From NCBI GenBank assembly GCA_024276335.1, contig JAJRXL010000535.1, forward strand, positions 1 to 7,188: a DNA stretch of 7,188 bases, given 5' to 3'. The notes under the pieces were generated by a model that saw only the letters and a list, made by a program, of their open reading frames with translations, had not been told where the DNA came from and did not search any database. The translations under genes and the position numbers were made by a program. Source of the stretch: Bacteroidota bacterium (GTDB taxonomy: Bacteria; Bacteroidota; Ignavibacteria; SZUA-365; JAADGX01). Shown in pieces: positions 1-6,986 of the stretch; the first letter of the stretch is position 1, and each line of letters starts with the position of its first letter.

Positions 1-485
1 AAACATCATCCGAGTCAGGGAGCCTCGGCTTCAAGCTGCAACGACGCTCGGCAAAGACGTGGGATGAGATTGCCTGGATTCAATCCCGGCGGGGAAACGG
101 CTCGAAGACCTATACCTATGATGACGGAAATGTTCTGTCCGGGAGGTGGTATCGCTATCGTCTGGTACAGGTGGATGTCGATGGACGCACCGAGACGTTT
201 GAAGGACCAACGGTGTACTATCAATCGAAGGCTGTTGAACTGGATGCTGTCGTCTATCCAAATCCCGTTGTCAATAGGGGGAATCTAGAGATCATCGTTC
301 CGACGGATGGAGCCGTGGCTGTCAGAATCTACGATCAATTGGGAAGAGTGGTGTATCGCTTTTCGGAAGATCATGCATTGAAAGGTACAAGGGTCTATCC
401 CCTGGATAGATTCAAACCCGGCATATACATGGTGGGGGTCACCCACGAAAGCGGGAAAGCTCGTTTCATGTTTGTCCAACAATAA
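1..485 (+). CDS. 3' end of a T9SS-sorted secreted protein (partial, start lies left of the window)
   Basis: The frame is open from base 3 to a TAA at 483-485 and gives the last 160 residues of a larger protein; no start codon is needed because the gene enters from the left. Fragment residues 8-65 look like the beta-sandwich module often found just before sorting domains in FCB proteins: GFKLQRR, then W-x-x-I, then GNGSKTYTYDD, then WYRYRLVQVDVDG. Residues about 80-160 are a type IX secretion C-terminal sorting domain with the YPNP motif (P86-N87-P88), the core VRIYDQLGRVVY and a late GIYMV strand. Proteins of this class cross the outer membrane through T9SS, where the domain is normally cleaved and the protein anchored or released. 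The catalytic or binding part lies outside the window, so its function is unknown. The next gene begins 62 bases on with no convincing terminator between, so co-transcription is possible. Confidence 0.9.
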   Translation, partial: TSSESGSLGFKLQRRSAKTWDEIAWIQSRRGNGSKTYTYDDGNVLSGRWYRYRLVQVDVDGRTETFEGPTVYYQSKAVELDAVVYPNPVVNRGNLEIIVPTDGAVAVRIYDQLGRVVYRFSEDHALKGTRVYPLDRFKPGIYMVGVTHESGKARFMFVQQ

Positions 486-547
486 AAAAGCTCTGACAAT
501 CAGAAACTTGTTTAAAGGATAAATCAACTAATGAATGGAGGTGTACC

Positions 548-2509
548 ATGAAAAAAGCGATAACAATTCTTTGCCTGTTTCTGGGAATGGCACTGTTTGT
601 AAGTCCATTAACGGCACAGCAGGTTCAGAACCAAAGGTCGGCAGATGTCAAGTCCATACAACCCGTGAAAGACGGGATGTTGCCACCGGAAGCAGTACGT
701 TTGCCCGCTGCACCGGGAGAGTTGTCCCCCGAACTGTTCCCACCCCCCAGCCAGGTAATCAGTCCTCAATTTGGCGGCAACGCTGTTCCGCAGGGCGGGA
801 ATGTCACGAGTAACCTTGCGCAGGTCATTCCCACGATCGACGGGAAATTTGACGCGGGCGAGTGGGATGATGCGGTGAAGTTGTACACGAGTAATTATTA
901 TTTCACCCACGGTGCGGAATCGGTCTATCTCTACATCAAGAACGACTGTGAATATCTCTACATCGCCTGGACGAATGAGAACGTTAGCGCCGCGGACTGG
1001 GCGACGTACGGACCCGCTTCCGATATTGGTATGTTCAATTTCGATATCGGGCCAAGCAATGCTCCGGACAAGTCATGGTGCCCGGTGGGCGCGTGGCCGG
1101 ATGAGGGGCAGTTCGCCTTTCCACGGGTAGAAATGTACTCGACGAAAGCAACTCCCGCGGTGTTTACGCATGCGCCCTATGGATGTAATTACATCAGCTA
1201 CTTTGCATCCTATTTCTATGTTTCCGGGCCCGCGGCAGGAGTCGATTATGCGAAAACCTTTAAGCCGGGTTTCGGAACGATCACGGAAGCGCGCATAAGT
1301 TACACCCAGAGCATGATGCAGATTTCCGTTCCCACGAAGATCGGTTTTTCCTTCGGTGTTTTCGGCGAGTGGACGCAGGGTTTGGGTGCCGGCTGGTACT
1401 ACTTCATGGCGGGATGGAATACCTATCCATGGCTTACTAATTACATGCCGTACATGCAGTATAACTACAGTTTCGGTTACCAGCAGACCCTGACATTGCC
1501 AGGACCGACGATTATCTACAACACGGTGCTGAACGATCCGAAGCTGAACGTACCGCAGCGTGGCGGTTACGACATGTACATCTTCGATATCGGGTCGACG
1601 TACAACTTCACGTTCGACATGAGTTCCAGTCCGGACCAGACCATCGATGCGAACTGGTGGTTGAGCGATCTCCCCGGTGGAAGCTTGGTTGGAAGCGGTA
1701 CCAAGCAGTTCAATCTCACCTCGTCCCTCCAGACATTCACATTACCAATAAGCGTGCCCTATGGTTTGTCCGAAGGATTTCACCGGTTGAAAGTCCAGTT
1801 GATTTATGAGGGTGATTGCGGTCCGAAAAAGCCCACGTGGGAATACAATGTACTCGTCATCAAGGCAGGCACTATCCCTTGCATCGTATGGCCGGGTGAC
1901 GTGAATAACGACGGGGTTGCAAACCTTGTGGACCGTGACGCTCTGAACAAGTACGTATTTGAAGCGAACCTCAATCCCAAGTGGTTGTATGGTCCCAAGC
2001 GTTATGCTCCCGGGCTTGTGTTCTCGCCTGAACAGGCGCAGAGGCTCCGGATATTCAATTGGGTGCCTCAACCCGCGTTGCCTTGGTTCACAACGCTGGG
2101 GTGCTACATGGACACGGATGGCAACGGGATGGTACATTCGATGGACAACTGGGCGGCAAACCGGAACTTCGGCAAAGTGCATCCCATGATTACGTTCCCG
2201 AAGGAATCGGCGCCAAGTCCGGTTGAATATGCCTTCGAGTTGAACCAGAACTACCCGAATCCCTTCAATCCGAGCACGAGTATTGCTTTCACGTTACCGG
2301 AAGCTTCACAGGTTACGTTGAAGGTGATCGATGTGTTGGGACGGGAAGTTGCCATCCTGGTCAACGGGCGTATGAGTTCCGGGAGTCATACCGTGACCTG
2401 GAATGCCGACGGGCACCAGAGTGGTGTATACATGTACCGCCTCAAGGCTGTCGGACTTGAGGATGGTAACACGTACGTAAAAACGCTGAAGATGACGTTT
2501 GCAAAGTAA
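548..2509 (+). CDS. Secreted CBM9/DOMON-like protein with split dockerin-like calcium loops and T9SS sorting domain
   Basis: This encodes 653 residues. The start is fixed by GGAGG at 537-541, six bases before ATG, and by a clear signal peptide (KK, a hydrophobic core to about residue 20, likely cleavage after LTA23). Residues 24-93 are a Pro/Gln-rich linker. Residues about 94-330 begin with a CBM9/DOMON-like signature (IDGKFDAGEWDDA at 97-109, then EYLYIAW), a fold used for carbohydrate or other ligand binding. Residues 272-311 are exceptionally aromatic. D451-D462 (DVNNDGVANLVD) and D522-D533 (DTDGNGMVHSMD) are dockerin/EF-hand-type calcium loops. Residues about 564-653 form a T9SS type A sorting domain (NYPNPFNPST at 568-577, VIDVLGREV, SGVYMYRL). 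No catalytic motif was recognised, so a structural or binding role at the cell surface is inferred. The mature part has six cysteines. A strong terminator follows. T9SS export is near certain; the CBM9 call is moderate. Confidence 0.93.
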   Translation: MKKAITILCLFLGMALFVSPLTAQQVQNQRSADVKSIQPVKDGMLPPEAVRLPAAPGELSPELFPPPSQVISPQFGGNAVPQGGNVTSNLAQVIPTIDGKFDAGEWDDAVKLYTSNYYFTHGAESVYLYIKNDCEYLYIAWTNENVSAADWATYGPASDIGMFNFDIGPSNAPDKSWCPVGAWPDEGQFAFPRVEMYSTKATPAVFTHAPYGCNYISYFASYFYVSGPAAGVDYAKTFKPGFGTITEARISYTQSMMQISVPTKIGFSFGVFGEWTQGLGAGWYYFMAGWNTYPWLTNYMPYMQYNYSFGYQQTLTLPGPTIIYNTVLNDPKLNVPQRGGYDMYIFDIGSTYNFTFDMSSSPDQTIDANWWLSDLPGGSLVGSGTKQFNLTSSLQTFTLPISVPYGLSEGFHRLKVQLIYEGDCGPKKPTWEYNVLVIKAGTIPCIVWPGDVNNDGVANLVDRDALNKYVFEANLNPKWLYGPKRYAPGLVFSPEQAQRLRIFNWVPQPALPWFTTLGCYMDTDGNGMVHSMDNWAANRNFGKVHPMITFPKESAPSPVEYAFELNQNYPNPFNPSTSIAFTLPEASQVTLKVIDVLGREVAILVNGRMSSGSHTVTWNADGHQSGVYMYRLKAVGLEDGNTYVKTLKMTFAK

Positions 2510-2532
2510 ATTTCGGCGAGTCTTGATTTTTC

Positions 2533-2566
2533 GGGAGGCTGGTGGTTCACCAGCCTCTTCTTTTAT
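2533..2566 (+). terminator. Rho-independent terminator after the CBM9/dockerin-like gene
   Basis: A perfect 10-base stem (GAGGCTGGTG at 2535-2544 pairing with CACCAGCCTC at 2548-2557) closes a GTT loop. Two possible G-U pairs extend its base, and the T-rich tract TTCTTTTAT follows at 2558-2566. It begins 24 bases after the upstream stop codon. This is a classic intrinsic terminator and should separate the upstream unit from the lipoprotein/receptor unit. The opposite strand has an A-rich run instead, so termination is directed to the plus strand. Confidence 0.9.
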
Positions 2567-3006
2567 CTGTATGCGACGCTGGAACACCTTGAAATCCAAG
2601 GCACGGTGTCCAGAAAAGGAACGAACGGTCAGAAAGGTGTTCATGCGATACGAGATGTTCATTCTCACTTTTCATGGAGCACATCACGTGCCCGGGGAGG
2701 CGCGGTGATCCCCCGGGGAAATGCGTCCAGTCGGCGATGTTAATTCTTGCCGTCGGGCCACAAACAACTTGCTTTTTAGTGGTATGGTGCGTAACTTCAT
2801 ACCCGCTGAAAGACTGAAAGACCTGTTGCGAATATCGTATGAATCGCTCTTCAACTGTTTGCCCTGACCTCTTTTAAAAATAACAGGCATTGATCACTCC
2901 GTGTAGGCGATGCCCTAAAAACGGAGCATACGAGAAGCCTCACAATGAAAGAATACATAATCCACTGTAGTATTTTTATTCCCTACAACTGATAAGGAGG
3001 AAACAT
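2567..3006 (+). other. Gene-free 440-base region with several possible hairpins, upstream of the lipoprotein gene
   Basis: No reading frame here has both a credible ribosome binding site and protein-like composition. The region lies between a terminator and a strongly translated gene, so it should hold the promoter and 5' leader of the second unit. I see inverted repeats at 2691-2697/2711-2717 (CCCGGGG/CCCCGGG), 2781-2786/2798-2803 (GGTATG/CATACC) and 2897-2902/2921-2926 (CTCCGT/ACGGAG). An imperfect one around 2580-2614 pairs CTGGAACACC with GGTGTCCAG. No convincing sigma70 or Bacteroidetes-type (TTTG / TAnnTTTG) promoter could be fixed, and no known riboswitch consensus was recognised. Confidence 0.6.
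2886..2944 (+). promoter_or_regulatory. Possible structured leader with competing hairpins before the lipoprotein gene
   Basis: Three pairings overlap and cannot all form. GGCAT at 2886-2890 can pair with ATGCC at 2910-2914. CTCCGT at 2897-2902 can pair with ACGGAG at 2921-2926, with an inner TAGG/CCTA at 2904-2907/2914-2917. TGTAGGC at 2902-2908 can pair with GCCT-C-ACA at 2937-2944, with one bulged C. Mutually exclusive stems before a start codon are typical of attenuators and riboswitches, but stems this short also arise by chance. No ligand class is suggested. Confidence 0.25.
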
Positions 3007-3723
3007 ATGCCACAGTTGCTCCTACGCAAATTTGGGACGCTGGCGGTTTTTCTGGCAGGACTGGGAATTGTCTTGTCGGGATGCATTGATGAACCGACTA
3101 TCGCAGTCCCACAGCGGCCCGACGCCAAGGTGCGTTTCGTGCATGCTGTTGCCGACGCCTCTGGTCCTGTCGATATTTACGTGGATGACAGTTTGATGGT
3201 GTCCGGGTTCGTGTACAAACAATACTCGGCTTATCTCAGCATCCCGGCGGGCACGCGCCAGCTCCGTATCGTTCCAGCAGGGCTGGATACAGCATCCAAT
3301 ATCTATCACCAAATTTTGAGTATCCCGGCCAAGAAAAAGATGACGATTTTCGCCATAGGTCGGATCCAAAAAGGTGACGTTGCGCTCTATTCGGCGAACG
3401 AAAGGAATATCTACTCGGTTGAGAATAATCATGCCGACAGCGCCGATGTCAGGATATTCCACGCTGTTTATGGCGCAGGACCAATTGACCTGGCCATCAA
3501 CGACGCCAGCGGGAAAACCATTTTCAGTAGCATCCCGTACGGCTATCCTTCGAGTTATTATTTGATGAAGGCTGGAACGTACAAATTCTACCCGCTTTCC
3601 GGAGGAGTTTCTCTTCTGAGCAATGAGTACTTCGAACAGACGATTGACGAAAAGCACCGCTATTCGTTTGTCCTGGTGGGTGACGTCGTCAATGCGGAAG
3701 TGCTCGTCCTTCTGGACGACTAG
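3007..3723 (+). CDS. Outer-envelope lipoprotein with two DUF4397-like modules
   Basis: This encodes 238 residues. The start is set by AAGGAGG at 2994-3000, six bases before ATG. The N-terminus is a lipoprotein signal: R7-K8, a hydrophobic stretch to residue 24, and the lipobox LSGC with acylated C26. The next residues, I-D-E-P, carry no inner-membrane-retention Asp at +2, and the acidic pair at +3/+4 loosely recalls the acidic lipoprotein export signals of Bacteroidetes, so outer-membrane or surface location is inferred. Two DUF4397-like modules follow. The first (about 39-128) has VRFVHAV, GPVDIYVDD and IPAGTRQLRI; the second (about 145-236) has VRIFHAV, GPIDLAIND and KAGTYKFYP. They align at an offset of about 105 residues, so they arose by internal duplication. 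DUF4397 has no established biochemical function. The TonB-dependent receptor gene lies 200 bases downstream on the same strand, suggesting a shared envelope role. Confidence 0.92.
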   Translation: MPQLLLRKFGTLAVFLAGLGIVLSGCIDEPTIAVPQRPDAKVRFVHAVADASGPVDIYVDDSLMVSGFVYKQYSAYLSIPAGTRQLRIVPAGLDTASNIYHQILSIPAKKKMTIFAIGRIQKGDVALYSANERNIYSVENNHADSADVRIFHAVYGAGPIDLAINDASGKTIFSSIPYGYPSSYYLMKAGTYKFYPLSGGVSLLSNEYFEQTIDEKHRYSFVLVGDVVNAEVLVLLDD

Positions 3724-3762
3724 TCGGAGTGAAATCAGCAATGGTCGGTTGCGGAATTTTAT

Positions 3763-3781
3763 CGAGGACAACGAGGACAAC
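3763..3781 (+). repeat. Two tandem copies of a 9-base unit
   Basis: CGAGGACAA occurs at 3763-3771 and again directly at 3772-3780, and the match continues one base further. It lies in the 200-base spacer between the lipoprotein and receptor genes, immediately before a small hairpin. The pair may be a binding site for a dimeric regulator or simple replication slippage; the sequence alone does not decide. Confidence 0.5.
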
Positions 3782-3801
3782 AGGGAAGACCCTTCCCGTG
3801 T
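3780..3801 (+). terminator. Small hairpin in the lipoprotein-receptor spacer; weak terminator or processing site
   Basis: GGGAAG at 3783-3788 pairs perfectly with CTTCCC at 3792-3797 around an ACC loop. ACA/TGT can extend it across a bulged G. The downstream sequence (CAATCTTTG) is only weakly T-rich, so full intrinsic termination is unlikely. Partial termination or an mRNA-stabilising hairpin that sets different lipoprotein and receptor levels would fit its position, but this is inference. Confidence 0.3.
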
Positions 3802-3923
3802 CAATCTTTGCTTCGCGACGGAATCAACGCCGGTGCCATCGGCCACGTGCTCTTTTGAACCGCTCCAATACTTCACGAGAATTTCTTTCTATTAATATTA
3901 CGAATGTATCGTAGGAGGATCAT

Positions 3924-6900
3924 ATGCCGAAGAAACTACTAATTGGTTTCCTGTGCTTATTTCTCCTGCCTTTAGGCCTCATGGCCCAAACAGGAAAAAT
4001 AGCAGGGAAAGTCACTGATCGGGAGACGGGTGAACCACTCATCGGTGCCAACGTCATCATCGTCGGCACCTCGCTCGGTGATGCAACCGATCTGGATGGC
4101 AATTTCGTCATCTTGAACGTGCCGATCGGCAAACACACCTTGAAGGCAAGTTATGTAGGGTACAAGGACATCACGATTACCAACATCCTTGTGTCCAGTA
4201 ATAAGACGACGGATGTGAATTTCCGCTTGCCGTCGGAAGCATTCAAGGTCGAGGAAGTCGTCATCGTTCGGAAACGGCCGTTGGTCGAAAAGAACGTTAC
4301 AAATGCGACGACGGTTAAAACCCAAGATGATATTGAGAACATGCCGGTTCGCGGTGTCGAAGGAGTTATCGCGACGTCGGCCGGGATTGTCCGACAAAAC
4401 GGAACCATCTATGTTCGTGGAGGCCGCGGCGACGAGGTCCAGTACCTGGTCGATGGTGTGAACGTGAACAATCCCTTGTTTGGCGGGCGTGCCGTTTCGG
4501 TCATCAATAACGCCATCGCGGAGATCAATTTCCAGGCTGGCGGTTATTCCGCTGAATTTGGCGGGGGCAACGCGGGAATTATTTCCACGTCGATCCGCAC
4601 GGGCGGACGGAAGCTGAATATTTCGGGAGAGTTCTTTACGGATAGCTGGGGTACACCCGGCGAAAAAACCATGGGGACCTATCCGTACGGCGTGAGCACA
4701 TACGTGTTGACTGCCGGTGGGCCGTTGGTTGGACCGTTGAAATTCTTCATCGCCGGGCAGAATTCTTTCAATCGCACGCCGATCCGCTACTGGGAAGGAT
4801 TTAACCTGACACAGTATTACGAGCCGATTCGTCAAACGACCGCCTGGCAGAATCTTCCCGATGCAACCAAGTACCAGACTGACGGGAACGGCAACTTCCT
4901 TCCTGACCCAACCGGAAAGTATAAATACCTGCCCAAGGATGGAATTTTCGATCCGCGTCTTGGCGCAAAGGCAGATTTCATCGACATCGTGTACCCGGCG
5001 GGGAAAATTGTTAACGCTGCGGGTGAAAACTACGTGTTGAATGGAAATATCACGGCCGATCTTAACCCCATCAATATTCGCTTTGGTGCAAACTATGGTT
5101 ACGGGACGAGCCGTGGCGGTGTTGGTATTACCACGTTTCTTGCGGAACGACGCGCGACTTTAAGCCAGTCGGAAAACCTTGCCGCGAACTTGAAGTTTAC
5201 GCACTTGCTGAGCAAGAACACGTTCTACGAATTAAACCTGAACTACTTCTTTACCCGGAACATCAGCATGGATCCGGATTTCAAGCATGATCTCGCTTTG
5301 TACGGTGACTCCCTTGCCAATGCCCAGATGGGATATCCGAATTTCCGGGCGGACGGACTAGGACCGAATCCAATGTATGGGTTTGGCTATGTTTGGAGCA
5401 CCTATGGAACTCCACTGTCAGCGTACAGCAAGAGCCGGTATCAATCCATCGGGGCCAAGTTGGCGGTAACGCACCAGCTCGGTCGCGAGCATGAATTCCG
5501 TCTGGGCGGCGAATTCACTTCCTACGTAATCAGGAACTACGCCAATGGCCGCGTGGTTGCCTTGGCCGGTGCGCTACGCAATTCGCCGGATATTACGGAT
5601 CGCCAACTCCAGGTGACGAACCGCATCAATAATTACGGTTACGACCAATGGGGTAATGAGCTCGACAGTGGTCTGGAAGGGCCAAAGAAGCCGGTGTTCG
5701 CCGCATTCTTCGTTCAGGATAAAATCGAGTATGAAGACATCGTGATTAACGCCGGTTTGCGGTATGACTACATCAACACTGATGACAAGGCGTTCAAGAA
5801 TCCTCATTTTATCGAATTCGATACTGATGGGAATATCAGGCAAGATCAGTTTGTTGACGTAGAACCTTCGCAGACAGTGAGTCCGAGACTGGGCTTCTCC
5901 TTCCCCGTGACCGACCAGACGGTATTTTATGCGCAGTACGGCAAGTTTATTCAGCAGAGCCGTTTGCGCGATATCTACCTTGGCGCTTCACTCGTGGCGG
6001 ACAATATTCAAGGCGGTTATGCTATTGGCGCGCCGGTTGGCTTCGGTTTGCGTCCAGAGCGGACAACGCAATACGATATAGGTTTCCGTCAGCAAATTGG
6101 AGATAACCTGGCGTTTGATATTGGCGCTTTCTACAAGGATATTCGCGGCCAGATCCAGCAGCGGCAAATCACCGCCGAAGAAGGAGCTCCGCACCAGGCG
6201 TATTATGCTTGGGTAAACGGGGATTTCGCGACGACGGTTGGTATGGAATTAAAGATTGACTTGCGTCGCACGGAGCGAATCCAGGCGAACGCAAATTATA
6301 CATTCTCGGATGCTCGTGGCACGGGTTCCAGCCCATCGACGGCATTCCGGATGATCTGGCAATCTCCCACACGCGTTCCGTTCTTCCCCCAATACGCAAC
6401 GGCGTTGGCGTTCGATCAGACTCACCGTGGATCGATCAATCTCGATTATCGATTTGGTGCCGATGACGGCCCCAAGATGGGAAGTCTCTACCCGTTGGAA
6501 AGATTGGGATTGAACATCTTGTTTACCTTTAACAGCGGTCACCCCTATACGCGCGTTGATGACAAGAGCTTCCGCAATCGTCGCCAACCGATTGAGGAGT
6601 TGAACGCTTCACGGACGCCATGGAACTTCCAGCTTGATTTTCGTCTGGACAAAACGGTTACCGTTGGTCCGTTAGACCTGAATTTCTACGTATGGATTAT
6701 CAACGTTCTGAACACCAAGAATGTTGAGGACGTCTTCATCACCAGTGGCACTGCGGATGACAACGGATACTTGACTTCGGAAGAAGGACAGGCGGATATT
6801 GCAAACTACTCGCCATACGGCGATGTGTACACGAACCTGTTCAAAGACCTTTACTACCAATTGAACATCGCGAATGCCAACCTGTTTGGGCCACCGCGCC

Positions 6901-6932
6901 AGATCAGATTTGGACTTCGGTTCGATTTTTAA
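3924..6932 (+). CDS. TonB-dependent outer-membrane receptor with N-terminal CarboxypepD_reg-like domain
   Basis: This encodes 1002 residues, with the start fixed by AGGAGG at 3913-3918, five bases before ATG. Residues 1-21 are a signal peptide (KK, hydrophobic core, likely cleavage after LMA21). Residues 24-102 form a carboxypeptidase-regulatory-like beta-sandwich (GKIAGKVTDRETGEPLIGAN, DLDGNF, SYVGYKD), common on FCB receptors. VEEVVIV at 109-115 sits where SusC-type receptors carry a TonB-box-like stretch. The plug covers about 119-230, with IYVRGG (162-167), YLVDGV (174-179) and AGGYSAEFGGGNAGI (205-219). The rest is a 22-strand-type barrel rich in alternating aromatic residues, ending RFGLRFDF with the C-terminal Phe recognised by the BAM complex. 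It should import a ligand using TonB/ExbBD energy; the ligand is not evident. No SusD gene is adjacent. The upstream neighbour is a DUF4397 lipoprotein and the downstream neighbour an exported protein 54 bases on, probably co-transcribed. Confidence 0.96.
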   Translation: MPKKLLIGFLCLFLLPLGLMAQTGKIAGKVTDRETGEPLIGANVIIVGTSLGDATDLDGNFVILNVPIGKHTLKASYVGYKDITITNILVSSNKTTDVNFRLPSEAFKVEEVVIVRKRPLVEKNVTNATTVKTQDDIENMPVRGVEGVIATSAGIVRQNGTIYVRGGRGDEVQYLVDGVNVNNPLFGGRAVSVINNAIAEINFQAGGYSAEFGGGNAGIISTSIRTGGRKLNISGEFFTDSWGTPGEKTMGTYPYGVSTYVLTAGGPLVGPLKFFIAGQNSFNRTPIRYWEGFNLTQYYEPIRQTTAWQNLPDATKYQTDGNGNFLPDPTGKYKYLPKDGIFDPRLGAKADFIDIVYPAGKIVNAAGENYVLNGNITADLNPINIRFGANYGYGTSRGGVGITTFLAERRATLSQSENLAANLKFTHLLSKNTFYELNLNYFFTRNISMDPDFKHDLALYGDSLANAQMGYPNFRADGLGPNPMYGFGYVWSTYGTPLSAYSKSRYQSIGAKLAVTHQLGREHEFRLGGEFTSYVIRNYANGRVVALAGALRNSPDITDRQLQVTNRINNYGYDQWGNELDSGLEGPKKPVFAAFFVQDKIEYEDIVINAGLRYDYINTDDKAFKNPHFIEFDTDGNIRQDQFVDVEPSQTVSPRLGFSFPVTDQTVFYAQYGKFIQQSRLRDIYLGASLVADNIQGGYAIGAPVGFGLRPERTTQYDIGFRQQIGDNLAFDIGAFYKDIRGQIQQRQITAEEGAPHQAYYAWVNGDFATTVGMELKIDLRRTERIQANANYTFSDARGTGSSPSTAFRMIWQSPTRVPFFPQYATALAFDQTHRGSINLDYRFGADDGPKMGSLYPLERLGLNILFTFNSGHPYTRVDDKSFRNRRQPIEELNASRTPWNFQLDFRLDKTVTVGPLDLNFYVWIINVLNTKNVEDVFITSGTADDNGYLTSEEGQADIANYSPYGDVYTNLFKDLYYQLNIANANLFGPPRQIRFGLRFDF

Positions 6933-6941
6933 GTCCGAACC
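6909..6941 (+). other. Hairpin spanning the receptor stop codon, with an alternative pairing
   Basis: TTTGGACTT at 6909-6917 can pair with AAGTCCGAA at 6931-6939 over nine positions (one G-U), enclosing a 13-base loop and involving the TAA at 6930-6932. GGTTCG at 6919-6924 can instead pair with CGAACC at 6936-6941. No T-run follows, so it is not a standard terminator. It could stabilise the receptor mRNA 3' end or tune read-through to the next gene; chance is also possible because most of it is coding sequence. Confidence 0.3.
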
Positions 6942-6986
6942 AAAGCGTTTGAAGAACATGCGTGAATTTAGTAGGAGATATAACAA

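Noticed and set aside
492..504. TCTGA/TCAGA hairpin after the first stop codon as a terminator
   Set aside because: The stem is only five base pairs with low GC and no T-run follows; it would not terminate transcription reliably.
493..524. CTGACA and GATAAA as a sigma70-type promoter for the 548 gene
   Set aside because: The spacer would be 19 bases with a 4/6 match at -10, and FCB housekeeping promoters usually follow a different consensus.
1742..2182. 146-codon minus-strand open frame
   Set aside because: It is antisense to the dockerin-like region of the T9SS protein and has no ribosome binding site or recognisable motif.
2499..2708. Short plus-strand frame across the terminator
   Set aside because: It overlaps the end of the upstream gene, runs through the terminator stem and has no ribosome binding site.
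2691..2717. CCCGGGG/CCCCGGG inverted repeat as a terminator or attachment site
   Set aside because: There is no T-run, the repeat is only seven bases around a 13-base loop, and no integrase or mobile gene is nearby.
3022..3876. 284-codon minus-strand open frame
   Set aside because: It is antisense to the lipoprotein gene, lacks a ribosome binding site, and its translation looks like the shadow of the real gene, which has a lipobox and internal repeat.
3855..3901. TTGAAC with GAGAAT, or the palindrome TAATATTA, as a promoter for the receptor gene
   Set aside because: The -10 match is 4/6 with a 16-base spacer, and the palindrome is plain AT-rich sequence close to the ribosome binding site. 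Neither is strong enough to list.
3972..4835. 287-codon minus-strand open frame
   Set aside because: It lies wholly antisense to the receptor's N-terminal and plug region, has no signal or domain, and is explained by codon bias of the opposite strand.
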